In this document: in pieces, positions 56,293 through 63,179 of the stretch
Position numbering within the stretch: the stretch's first letter is position 1
Layout of the letters: every line of letters starts with the position of its first letter
NCBI GenBank assembly: GCA_010692645.1
Contig: JAAHGS010000025.1
Span: forward strand, 1 to 63,714
Direction: 5' to 3'
Source: Symploca sp. SIO2E9
GTDB lineage: Bacteria > Cyanobacteriota > Cyanobacteriia > Cyanobacteriales > Coleofasciculaceae
Length of the DNA stretch: 63,714 nt
The notes under the pieces: generated by a model
Seen by the model: the letters and a program-made list of their open reading frames with translations, nothing else
Told to the model about the DNA's origin: nothing
The model's database searches: none
Translations under genes and position numbers: made by a program

Positions 56293-59200
56293 ATGTCTGT
56301 GATTACTATTCGTGAACAGCATAAAAGTAACGCTGGATTTGAGGCGAGTGTGAGTTTTGATGGGCGTGGGCAATATTCGATTAGGATTACTGAACCTTTT
56401 ACTGCTTCTGAAGAGCATCTGCTGGAATGGTATTTTGAGGAATGGTTGGTTTTTCCTCAATTGGAGACGCTTAAGGCTGCACAGGCGGCGCAAAGTGTCA
56501 AGGTTTATGGGGAAAGGTTATTTGAGCAGGTTTTTAAAAAGGATTTTGATGCCTATAGCGAATATCGCCAGTTACGGGGCAAGCTGAGTCAGATTCAAAT
56601 TGAGATTGAGGGTAAAACTCCAGAGTTTCAGGCGCTGCACTGGGAGGCGATGAGGGATCCTGATTTGCCGCGCCCGTTGGCAATTGATTGTGTGCTTATT
56701 CGCAAGGCTATTGAGGCTGTACCGGTTTCGGCTCAGGTGCTGCCTTCCCCTGTAATTAATTTGTTGGTGGTGATAGCACGTCCTGATCAAGAGGATGATG
56801 TCGGTTATCGTACCATTTCTCGTCCTTTGATTGAGGCAATTGAGAATTCTCAGTTGCGGGTGAATGTGGAGTTATTGCGCCCTGGCACTTATGAAGCCCT
56901 GGAGAGGCATTTAGAGGAGAAGGGGGAAAATTTTTATCACCTTATTCATTTTGATACCCATGGGGCTTTGCTCAGTTATAAGCAAATTCAGCAAGGGGTG
57001 GAGAAGAATCGCTATTTTTACCAGAGGGGATATGGATTAGGTGATTTACAGCCTTATCAAGGGGTGAAGGCGTTTTTGTCTTTGGAAAGGGAAAGTAAGG
57101 GTGAGTCTGAGTTGGTGGAGGCGACGGAGTTGGCGGCTTTGCTTACTGGTAAGGGAATTCCGGTTTGTATTCTTAATGCTTGTCAGTCGGGGAAGCAGTT
57201 ACGAAATGATGCCGAGAAGGGAAATGAGGGAGAAACTGCCCTTGAAGAAGGCAGAGGGCAGGAGGCAGAAGGCAGAAGGGAGTATGCCGAGGAGGATTAC
57301 CGCGAAACTAGTCTCGGTAGTCGCTTGATGGCGGCAGGAATGCAGATGGTGGTGGCGATGGGGTATTCTGTCACGGTTTCTGCTGCCCAAATCATGATGG
57401 AGAAGGTTTATCAGGAGTTATTTGCCGAGAAGGATATCGCTGAGGCGCTGCGTTTGGGTAGGCGGGAGCTTTATAACCGTAAACAGCGTCAAGCCTATTT
57501 TAATCAGAAGATTGATTTAGAGGATTGGCTGCTGCCTGTGGTTTACTGCAATCAGCAGGTGAATCTGAATTTGCGGGAGTTTACACCCCAAGAAGAGGAG
57601 GAATATTTTGCTTCCCTTGATTCTCAGTATCGCTTTGTGCAGCCTACCTACGGTTTTGTGGGGCGAGATTTGGAGATTCTGAAGATTGAGAAGGCTTTAC
57701 TGAGGCACAATATTCTGCTGTTGCAGGGGATGGGTGGTACTGGTAAAACCACGCTGCTCAATTATTTACGTCAGTGGTGGCAGACTACTAATTTTGCCGA
57801 GAATGTGTTTTATTTTGGCTATGACCAGAAAGCCTGGAAGTTAGAACAAATTCTATTTGAGATTGCTAAGCTGGTTTATGACCGTTTTGAGTTAAGCCGA
57901 TTTCAAGCCCTAGGGCAAAGGGCGCAGCTACAGAAATTGGTGGCAAAGCTGCGTACTGGCGATTATATTTTGATTTTGGATAACTTGGAGTCGGTGACGG
58001 GGCAGCCACTGGCGATTAAAAATACTCTTTCTAAGCAGAAGCGCCAAGAGATAAAAGACTTTTTGGGGCGCTTGCTTGGGGGCAAGATAAGGGTGGTTTT
58101 GGGTTCTCGCAGTGGTGAGCAATGGCTGCAAGATACTTTTCGAGACAATATCTATACCTTACAGGGATTAGACCAGGAAGCGCGATCGCTATTGGCAGAA
58201 AGAATATTGCAACGCCTGGTGGCAGCTAAGCGTATTCCTGAAATTAGGGAGGATGAGAATTTTGGGCGCTTGATGAAGTTATTGGCTGGCTATCCCTTGG
58301 CAATGGAAGTGGTGTTGGCGAATTTGAGTGAGCAGTCGCCTGGGGAAATTTGGCAGGGTTTGCAGAGGGCGGATGTGAGTTTGGATTCGGAGAGTGGGGA
58401 TAAGACGGAGAGTATTGTGCAGTGTGTGGAGTATTCTCACCGCAATTTGTCCCCTGATGCCCAGAAGTTGCTATTGTGTTTGGCTCCTTTTAGTGGTTTT
58501 ATTGACCGCAGTGATATTCCCAATTACGTTAAGGAGCTCCAAAAGTTGGAGCCTTTCGGTGATTATGCCTTTGAGGGCTTTGATGGGGCGATTCAGGAGG
58601 CGATTAATTGGGGCTTGTTGTCTGATATCTTCCCTGGCACTTCTGGTGGGAAGAGAGGGGGGCAAGATGAGCGACTGCTGGCAATTCAACCTGTTTTTCC
58701 TTACTTTTTAAGGACGAAGTTGAATCTACTAGATGAGGCGACTCGTGAGGCTTTGCGTGAGGGATTTAAAAACCATTATCTGTATTTAGCTCGCTCTTAC
58801 TGGCAGTTGATGGAATCAAAGGATGCGCAAGAGCGGCAATGGGGTAGATTCTTCTGCCGACTGGAATATGAAAATCTCTATAATGGGCTGCAAATATGTT
58901 TACAGAAGCAGGAGAGTGTTGATATCTTCTTCTGTTTAGATCAATACTTCAAGTTGAGTAGTGATATTCAGAGCAAGCTAAAATTATCAGAACTTGTCTG
59001 TAAAGCTCAACAGGCTTATCCATCTCAACTGCGGACAGGTGAGATAGGTTTGGAAATACTCATGGTACTTGATACGCTGGCTAGCTGCTACCTACAGACA
59101 CAGAATTACCAGGAAGCCAGAGACTATTATCAGAAAGTTGTGGAATTAACCCAACAACTCAGTGGTGTAGAAGAGAGACAGAAACAGTCAGCATTTGCTA

Positions 59201-60198
59201 CCATCTACCACCAGTTGGGGAGAGTTGCCCAAGAGTTGAGGCAATTGGAGCAGGCACAGCAATACTATCAACTAGCCCTCGATATCTTCATCGAATCTGA
59301 GGCACGCTACGATTGTGCTGACACCTACCACCAGTTGGGGAATGTTGCCCAAGAGTTGAGGCAATTCGAGCAGGCACAGCAATACTATCAACAAGCCCTC
59401 GATATCAAAATTGAATATGAGGCACGCTACGAGTGTGCCAAAACCTACCACCAGTTGGGGAGAGTTGCCGAAGAGTTGAGGCAATTCGAGCAGGCACAGC
59501 AATACTTTCAACTAGCCCTCGATATCAACATCGAATTTGGGGCACGCTACAAGTGTGCCCGCACCTACCACAATTTGGGGATAGTTGCCCAAGAGTTGAG
59601 GCAATGGGAGCAGGCACAGCAATACTTTCAACAAGCCCTCGATATCAACATCGAATTTGGGGCACGCTACGAGTGTGCCCGCACCTACCACCAGTTGGGG
59701 TATGTTGCCCAAGAGTTGAGGCAATGGCAGCAGGCACAGCAATACTATCAACTAGCCCTCGATATCAACATCGAATCTGAGGCACGCTACGAGTGTGCCA
59801 GCACCTACCACCAGTTGGGGTATGTTGCCCAAGAGTTGAGGCAATGGGAGCAGGCACAGCAATACTTTCAACAGGCCCTCGATATCTGCATCGAATTTGA
59901 GGCACGCTACGAGTGTGCCCGCACCTACCACAATTTGGGGATAGTTGCCCAAGAGTTGAGGCAATGGGAGCAGGCACAGCAATACTCTCAACTAGCCCTC
60001 GATATCAAAATCGAATATGGGGCACGCTACGAGAGTGCCAGCACCTACGTGGCATTAGGAATGTTGGCAGCCGCACAGGAAAACTACCCAGAGGCAAAGA
60101 CTAATTTGCAGAAAGCCTTGGAGATATACGTTGAGTATGGGGATGAATATCGGGCTGCGATCACACGTCAAGCATTAGAAAAATTATCTGATATTTAA
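56293..60198 (+). CDS. CHAT protease - STAND NTPase - TPR protein
   Basis: The protein has 1301 residues. The N-terminal CHAT (caspase-like) domain has the catalytic His in HLIHFDTHGAL (His223) and the catalytic Cys in CILNACQSG (Cys297), then TSLGSRLMAAGMQMVVAMGYSVTVSAA. The STAND/NB-ARC domain starts FVGRDLEILKIEKALL, with Walker A LLQGMGGTGKTT (Lys485), Walker B YILILDNLES (Asp563), VVLGSRSGEQWL and the GxP-like LLAGYPLAMEV. TPR repeats fill residues about 920-1301, with seven near-identical 40-residue units (972-1251). This layout fits a ligand-gated protease: TPRs sense, the NTPase oligomerises, and CHAT cleaves a partner. It is likely a defence or regulated-death effector. No palindrome interrupts it; it is the only intact large gene of the locus. 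Confidence 0.9.
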   Translation: MSVITIREQHKSNAGFEASVSFDGRGQYSIRITEPFTASEEHLLEWYFEEWLVFPQLETLKAAQAAQSVKVYGERLFEQVFKKDFDAYSEYRQLRGKLSQIQIEIEGKTPEFQALHWEAMRDPDLPRPLAIDCVLIRKAIEAVPVSAQVLPSPVINLLVVIARPDQEDDVGYRTISRPLIEAIENSQLRVNVELLRPGTYEALERHLEEKGENFYHLIHFDTHGALLSYKQIQQGVEKNRYFYQRGYGLGDLQPYQGVKAFLSLERESKGESELVEATELAALLTGKGIPVCILNACQSGKQLRNDAEKGNEGETALEEGRGQEAEGRREYAEEDYRETSLGSRLMAAGMQMVVAMGYSVTVSAAQIMMEKVYQELFAEKDIAEALRLGRRELYNRKQRQAYFNQKIDLEDWLLPVVYCNQQVNLNLREFTPQEEEEYFASLDSQYRFVQPTYGFVGRDLEILKIEKALLRHNILLLQGMGGTGKTTLLNYLRQWWQTTNFAENVFYFGYDQKAWKLEQILFEIAKLVYDRFELSRFQALGQRAQLQKLVAKLRTGDYILILDNLESVTGQPLAIKNTLSKQKRQEIKDFLGRLLGGKIRVVLGSRSGEQWLQDTFRDNIYTLQGLDQEARSLLAERILQRLVAAKRIPEIREDENFGRLMKLLAGYPLAMEVVLANLSEQSPGEIWQGLQRADVSLDSESGDKTESIVQCVEYSHRNLSPDAQKLLLCLAPFSGFIDRSDIPNYVKELQKLEPFGDYAFEGFDGAIQEAINWGLLSDIFPGTSGGKRGGQDERLLAIQPVFPYFLRTKLNLLDEATREALREGFKNHYLYLARSYWQLMESKDAQERQWGRFFCRLEYENLYNGLQICLQKQESVDIFFCLDQYFKLSSDIQSKLKLSELVCKAQQAYPSQLRTGEIGLEILMVLDTLASCYLQTQNYQEARDYYQKVVELTQQLSGVEERQKQSAFATIYHQLGRVAQELRQLEQAQQYYQLALDIFIESEARYDCADTYHQLGNVAQELRQFEQAQQYYQQALDIKIEYEARYECAKTYHQLGRVAEELRQFEQAQQYFQLALDINIEFGARYKCARTYHNLGIVAQELRQWEQAQQYFQQALDINIEFGARYECARTYHQLGYVAQELRQWQQAQQYYQLALDINIESEARYECASTYHQLGYVAQELRQWEQAQQYFQQALDICIEFEARYECARTYHNLGIVAQELRQWEQAQQYSQLALDIKIEYGARYESASTYVALGMLAAAQENYPEAKTNLQKALEIYVEYGDEYRAAITRQALEKLSDI
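57241..57295 (+). repeat. Low-complexity GGCAGA insertion inside the CHAT domain
   Basis: GGCAGA/GGCAGG units of an intergenic type encode a Glu/Gly/Arg-rich loop (about residues 315-335) just after the catalytic Cys297 segment. The frame is kept, so it appears to be a tolerated surface-loop expansion. Confidence 0.7.
59206..60045 (+). repeat. Seven 120-base TPR-coding tandem repeats
   Basis: Seven units of exactly 120 bases (40 codons) start at 59206 and every 120 bases after. The scaffold YHxLGxVAQELRQxEQAQQ is nearly invariant. Variation is concentrated at unit positions 6, 14, 21, 23, 28, 31, 32, 36 and 39. Position 23 alternates Leu/Gln through all seven units. A degenerate last unit and capping helix follow to the stop. 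Confidence 0.93.
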
Positions 60199-60299
60199 GC
60201 ACAGTAGGTTGGGTTGAGGCAACGAAACCCAAGATCATCTCTCCCTTGTTTTACCTTGATTAGTTGGGTTTGACAAAGTTCAACCCAACCTACGGGACT
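60199..60299. repeat. Palindromic element family A, copy 6
   Basis: Starts directly after the CHAT gene TAA and reaches the stop codon (TAG, 60298-60300 on the minus strand) of the HTH gene that converges on it. It may terminate transcription from both sides. Confidence 0.85.
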
Positions 60300-60612
60300 A
60301 GCCTTGCCCACCTGTTGATGTTGAAATCGGCTCCAAGCTAATTTTTAAACGGCTTTTAGTAGCTTGTGCATATCGTCGGAGGAGCTTTAAAGACACATTT
60401 TGCTTGCCTCCCTCCAAACGAGCTATAGCTGACTGAGACGTACACATCCGCTTTGCCAATTCTTCCTGAGAAAGCCCTGCGCGGCTCCGCGCCTCTATCA
60501 ACGCGCCAGCAAGGGAAAACTCCTCCTCCAATGCCTCATATTCCCTGAGGTATTCAGGGTTTTTCCTCCATTCTTCATGTAACTGAGAAGCTGTTTTTCC
60601 TGTCACGCTCAT
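60298..60612 (-). CDS. XRE-family HTH protein, HigA-like antitoxin
   Basis: The 104-residue protein has a helix-turn-helix at LIEARSRAGLSQEELAKRMCTSQSAIARLEGGKQNVSLKLLRRYA, in the style of HigA antitoxins. The N-terminus (ASQLHEEWRKNPEYLREYEALEEEF) matches the family. A strong Shine-Dalgarno GGAGGT precedes ATG 60612. Its stop codon overlaps the edge of a palindromic element. A matching toxin gene should precede it, but only a 21-codon stub is visible. Confidence 0.85.
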   Translation of the reverse strand: MSVTGKTASQLHEEWRKNPEYLREYEALEEEFSLAGALIEARSRAGLSQEELAKRMCTSQSAIARLEGGKQNVSLKLLRRYAQATKSRLKISLEPISTSTGGQG

Positions 60613-60675
60613 AAAACCTCCTTCAACCTTTCCCGCGCTATTTTAAGTTCCCGAATAACTAACCTAAATTCCATT
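60610..60675 (-). pseudogene. Possible HigB/Gp49-like toxin C-terminal stub
   Basis: A short frame, MEFRLVIRELKIARERLKEV plus Leu (21 residues), ends in TGA overlapping the HTH gene's ATG (ATGA). The helical Arg/Lys/Glu-rich end resembles C-termini of phage Gp49-like HigB toxins, which usually overlap the antitoxin in this way. Upstream codons in frame run into stops. If right, the toxin has lost its 5' part and the antitoxin is an orphan. Confidence 0.35.
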
Positions 60676-60944
60676 AATAAAGATCAGCTTCAAGCACTCT
60701 CTTGTCATTCAGAAAATATGTATTTAATTTACTAGATTATTGTCATTTTCCCAACATCGAACTCAGATTATTAAGTAATATTCTAAATCCAAATTTTTTT
60801 CTACTAAAGGGTTGAATTTATAAAAACAATGTAGTAATTTAATATTGTTGTAACTGCAACCCAGAAAAAAAAGCCAGCCTGATGAAGTTGAACGCTACCA
60901 GGCTGGCTCTGGCTCCCAATTAACTCAAAGGAGACAATTAAATT
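60676..60944. other. Non-coding region with a strong hairpin
   Basis: The AT-rich gap between the HTH gene and the small 61-residue gene shows no gene. Its main feature is the hairpin at 60872-60908. Confidence 0.5.
60872..60908 (-). terminator. Hairpin: minus-strand terminator or plus-strand leader element
   Basis: A perfect 10-base inverted repeat (AGCCAGCCTG / CAGGCTGGCT) with a 17-base loop. Read on the minus strand the second arm is followed by TTTTTTT, a good intrinsic terminator. On the plus strand it lies 36 bases before the small gene's ATG at 60945 and could act in the leader. Confidence 0.65.
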
Positions 60945-61130
60945 ATGTCCTATCGAGACAGACTCAGGCCGTGGGCAATCGCACGTCTATTGCATAATAA
61001 GCTGCAATGGTCGATTATTGACCGTTATCGCACCAAATCAGACGCCGAAGGACATCTCAAATGGTGGCGTGAACATGTCCCCGATACTAAATATGAGGTG
61101 ATTTGGGATCTGCCCAGGAAGGAGAAGTAA
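60945..61130 (+). CDS. Small hypothetical protein, 61 residues
   Basis: The frame encodes a basic, Trp-rich protein starting MSYRDRLRPWAIARLLHNKL and ending VIWDLPRKEK. A good Shine-Dalgarno (AAAGGAGA) lies about 8 bases before ATG 60945, supporting translation. The stop codon TAA is the first AAGTAAT unit of a heptamer array, so the 3' end coincides with the repeat. No family was recognised; similar short proteins occur in cyanobacterial genomes. Confidence 0.6.
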   Translation: MSYRDRLRPWAIARLLHNKLQWSIIDRYRTKSDAEGHLKWWREHVPDTKYEVIWDLPRKEK

Positions 61131-61159
61131 TAAGTAATAAGTAATAAGTAATAAGTAAT
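61125..61159. repeat. Heptamer tandem repeat (AAGTAAT)x5
   Basis: Five copies of AAGTAAT begin inside the last codons of the 61-residue gene and provide its stop. Third copy of this array type in the window. Confidence 0.9.
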
Positions 61160-61197
61160 AAGTGAAAACAAGAATATTTATTGCTTATTACTTGTTG

Positions 61198-61355
61198 GTT
61201 TCATTATTTCTCCGTGTCTCCGCGTCGACCTGTCTCCGCGTCTCCCCATCTCGGCGTCTCCGTGTCTCCCCATCTCCCCCTCTCCCCATCTCCGCGTCTC
61301 CGCGTCTCCGCGTCTCCCCATCTCCCCATCTCCGCGTCTCCCCATCTCCGCGTCT
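61198..61355. repeat. C/T-rich array with CGCGTCTC units
   Basis: Imperfect octamers of the types TCCCCATC and TCCGCGTC run up to the start of the next gene. Apparent reading frames through it encode only Pro/Ser/Arg/Leu repeats and are not considered genes. Confidence 0.88.
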
Positions 61356-61358
61356 GCT

Positions 61359-61718
61359 ATGACTACTCTATTTAATTGCCTCCAACCTGCTCAGAAACTC
61401 CGCATCAGTATTGGTGATATTGCGAGATTGCTTAAAATTCCCCAGCACTTGATTGTGCGCGTTGAATGCTGGGCCTATGTGGTTTTTGTACATCGCCGTG
61501 ATGTGGGTGGACAATTTATTAGTTATCGGAAATTAGAACAGTGGAAAAATGCTGTTGCTTGTCAGATTCAAAAATGTTCGACTTTACCGCAATTGCAGAA
61601 ATTGTGGCGAGAAATCATAACAGACTACCGTAAGTACAAAAAACAATATAGCAAAAGCGATCGCCAATTTTTCCGCCAAATTAGGCTCCAACGCTGGGGG
61701 ATTCTTAGTATTAAATAG
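61359..61718 (+). CDS. Hypothetical protein, 119 residues
   Basis: The protein begins MTTLFNCLQPAQKLRISIGDIARLLKIPQHLIVRVECWAY and has a basic, Tyr/Lys/Gln-rich C-terminal half (LQKLWREIITDYRKYKKQY). IARLLKIPQHLI could be part of a helix-turn-helix. The gene starts right after a C/T-rich array, and its stop is next to a palindromic element. No function is assigned; it looks like a cyanobacterium-specific unknown. Confidence 0.6.
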   Translation: MTTLFNCLQPAQKLRISIGDIARLLKIPQHLIVRVECWAYVVFVHRRDVGGQFISYRKLEQWKNAVACQIQKCSTLPQLQKLWREIITDYRKYKKQYSKSDRQFFRQIRLQRWGILSIK

Positions 61719-61967
61719 CACAGTAGGTTGGGTAGAACGAAGTGAAACCCAACTATAACTAGTATATATGTTGGGTTTCGTTTATTATATATGTTGGGTT
61801 TCGTGGCTCAACCCAACCTACAATAGACTGGTGATCAGTGGCTCAACCCAACCTACAATAGTAGTCAGAGCACAGTAGGTTGGGTAGAACGAAGTGAAAC
61901 CCAACTATGACCAGTATATATGTTGGGTTTCGTGGCTCAACCCAACCTACAATAGACTGGTGATCAG
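61719..61967. repeat. Palindromic element family B, two copies plus a fragment
   Basis: Two copies (61719-61821 and about 61869-61950) have arms GTAGGTTGGGT / ACCCAACCTAC with inner GAAACCCAA / TTGGGTTTC and a TATATATG spacer. A partial copy lies between them. They resemble family A in the arms but differ inside. They fill the gap between two convergent genes. Confidence 0.85.
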
Positions 61968-61973
61968 AAAATA

Positions 61974-62252
61974 TCAACTAATCTGTTGTGAACCGTGTAT
62001 GATAGTAAGTATATCAATTTGCCCAGTTTTGACGTAGTAAATAATCCGATAGGAACCTTCAATTACTTCTCGGATGTGTTCATTTTCAAACTCTGGCACG
62101 ATTCGACCTGAATAAGGAAAATTAGCAATTTGTTCTGAACGCCTAGTTATGCGATCAACTACCCTCATCGCATAAGGAGGTGAGTTTTGAGTAATGTAAG
62201 CATGAATTGCCGAAAGCTGTGCTACTGCTGTATCTGTCCAAACAACTTTCAC
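61974..62252 (-). CDS. ParE/RelE-family toxin
   Basis: The 92-residue protein starts at GTG 62252. VVWTDTAVAQLSAIHAYI, AMRVVDRITRRSEQIANFPYSGRIVPEF and the C-terminal REVIEGSYRIIYYVKTGQIDILTIIHGSQQ are standard ParE/RelE features. It overlaps the antitoxin stop by four bases (GTGA), the usual coupled order. Such toxins inhibit gyrase (ParE) or cleave mRNA (RelE); the sequence favours ParE. Confidence 0.87.
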   Translation of the reverse strand: MKVVWTDTAVAQLSAIHAYITQNSPPYAMRVVDRITRRSEQIANFPYSGRIVPEFENEHIREVIEGSYRIIYYVKTGQIDILTIIHGSQQIS

Positions 62253-62437
62253 ACTGTTAGCCCAAACTTCGCCCGAACATCTTGGACAGGAGTAGTTCTA
62301 TTCGCCTCACTATCAGCAAGTCCAGCTTCAACAGCTTGCCTAACATAAATCTCGTACATCAGGTCATCCCAAGTCGAGTTTTCCGTTAATTTCTCTATCA
62401 ACCGTTGGGCTTCTACTTTTATGTTTACCCTTTCCAT
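62249..62437 (-). CDS. Antitoxin partner of ParE-like toxin
   Basis: The 62-residue acidic protein (MERVNIKVEAQRLIEKLTEN, then DDLMYEIYVRQAVEAGLADSEANR) is the family commonly encoded before ParE-like toxins in cyanobacteria. It overlaps the toxin start. It should neutralise the toxin and may help autoregulate the operon. Confidence 0.78.
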   Translation of the reverse strand: MERVNIKVEAQRLIEKLTENSTWDDLMYEIYVRQAVEAGLADSEANRTTPVQDVRAKFGLTV

Positions 62438-62507
62438 AGATCTTTTGCCAATTGAGCTTTATCTATGTATTTTAAACGAGAAATCAAAGTTGAAAGTTGG
62501 GAATAGC

Positions 62508-62717
62508 TCAAACTACCTGCTTATCTAGTTTAAGGGGTTCAGGTAGTGCTTTTCCTTGTTCTTTATAGGTCTCTACAAGAAGTTTTAGAACTTCAGTTGC
62601 ATTTTTAACCGCTTCTTGATAAGAATCACCATGAGTTTGGCAGCTACCGAACTCAGGAAATGTGACAACAAAGGTTTGATCTTCATCTGACCAGTTGATC
62701 AACATACTATATTTCAT
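62508..62717 (-). CDS. hicB: HicB-family antitoxin
   Basis: The 69-residue protein has the HicB partial RNase-H fold: MKYSMLINWSDEDQTFVVTFPEF, CQTHGDSYQEAVKNATEVLKLLVETYKEQGKALPEP. GGAGGAATT precedes ATG 62717, which overlaps the HicA stop by four bases. It neutralises HicA, whose gene is frameshifted here. Confidence 0.86.
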   Translation of the reverse strand: MKYSMLINWSDEDQTFVVTFPEFGSCQTHGDSYQEAVKNATEVLKLLVETYKEQGKALPEPLKLDKQVV

Positions 62718-62918
62718 AATTCCTCCAGTCTTTCAAGACGATTGCTCACAGCTTTTTTCTGGTAACGCTTAGCATCATCTCCTTCTCTGCCCGAAAGGGT
62801 TATCGGTAACTCTGGGAGTAATGGGTGTGTCCAAACGGTATGGACTTCCCTTTCCTTGTCGAACAATAAACCCTGCTTGGCGCAAAATGTTTTTGAGTTC
62901 TCTAATCTTTTTGGGCAA
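62714..62918 (-). pseudogene. hicA: HicA-family toxin with a one-base frameshift
   Basis: From TTG 62918 the frame reads LPKKIRELKNILRQAGFIVRQGKGS, the usual HicA start. Then the frame shifts: HTVWTHPLLPELPITLSGREGDDAKRYQKKAVSNRLERLEEL continues in another frame to 62714. Reading AGTCATACC in place of AGTCCATACC near 62840 would join them (GKGSHTVWTHP). The catalytic His of GSHTVWTHP lies at the lesion. So this is either a pseudogene or a sequencing error. Confidence 0.78.
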
Positions 62919-62960
62919 TCAAACAGCCTCACTATCGGCAAGCTATTGAATAGCACAGTA

Positions 62961-63064
62961 GCACAGTAGGTTGGGTAGAACGAAGTGAAACCCAACTATG
63001 ACCAGTATATATGTTGGGTTTCGTTTAGTATATATGTTGGGTTTCGTGGCTCAACCCAACCTAC
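62961..63064. repeat. Palindromic element family B, copy 3
   Basis: Same arms and TATATATG spacer as the 61719 copies; it lies upstream of the HicA frame and next to a C/T-rich array. Confidence 0.85.
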
Positions 63065-63078
63065 AATCATAAAATCAT

Positions 63079-63178
63079 CTCCCCCTCTCCGCGTCGACCT
63101 GTCTCCGCGTCTCCCCATCTCCCCCTCTCCCCCTCTCCCTCTCTCCGCGTCTCCCCATCTCCCCCTCTCCGCGTCTCT
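63079..63178. repeat. C/T-rich octamer array
   Basis: TCCCCATC, TCCCCCTC and TCCGCGTC units continue to the stop codon of the last gene. It is like the arrays at 1-178 and 61198-61355. Confidence 0.88.
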
Positions 63179-63179
63179 T

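Noticed and set aside
59272-59991. Several 70-79-codon open frames on the minus strand across the TPR array
   Set aside because: They are periodic antisense copies of the 120-base coding repeat, repeated once per two units, with no ribosome sites.
61162-61375. Open frames of about 60 codons through the C/T-rich array
   Set aside because: They encode only Ser/Pro/Arg/Leu repeats from the octamers; not protein-like.
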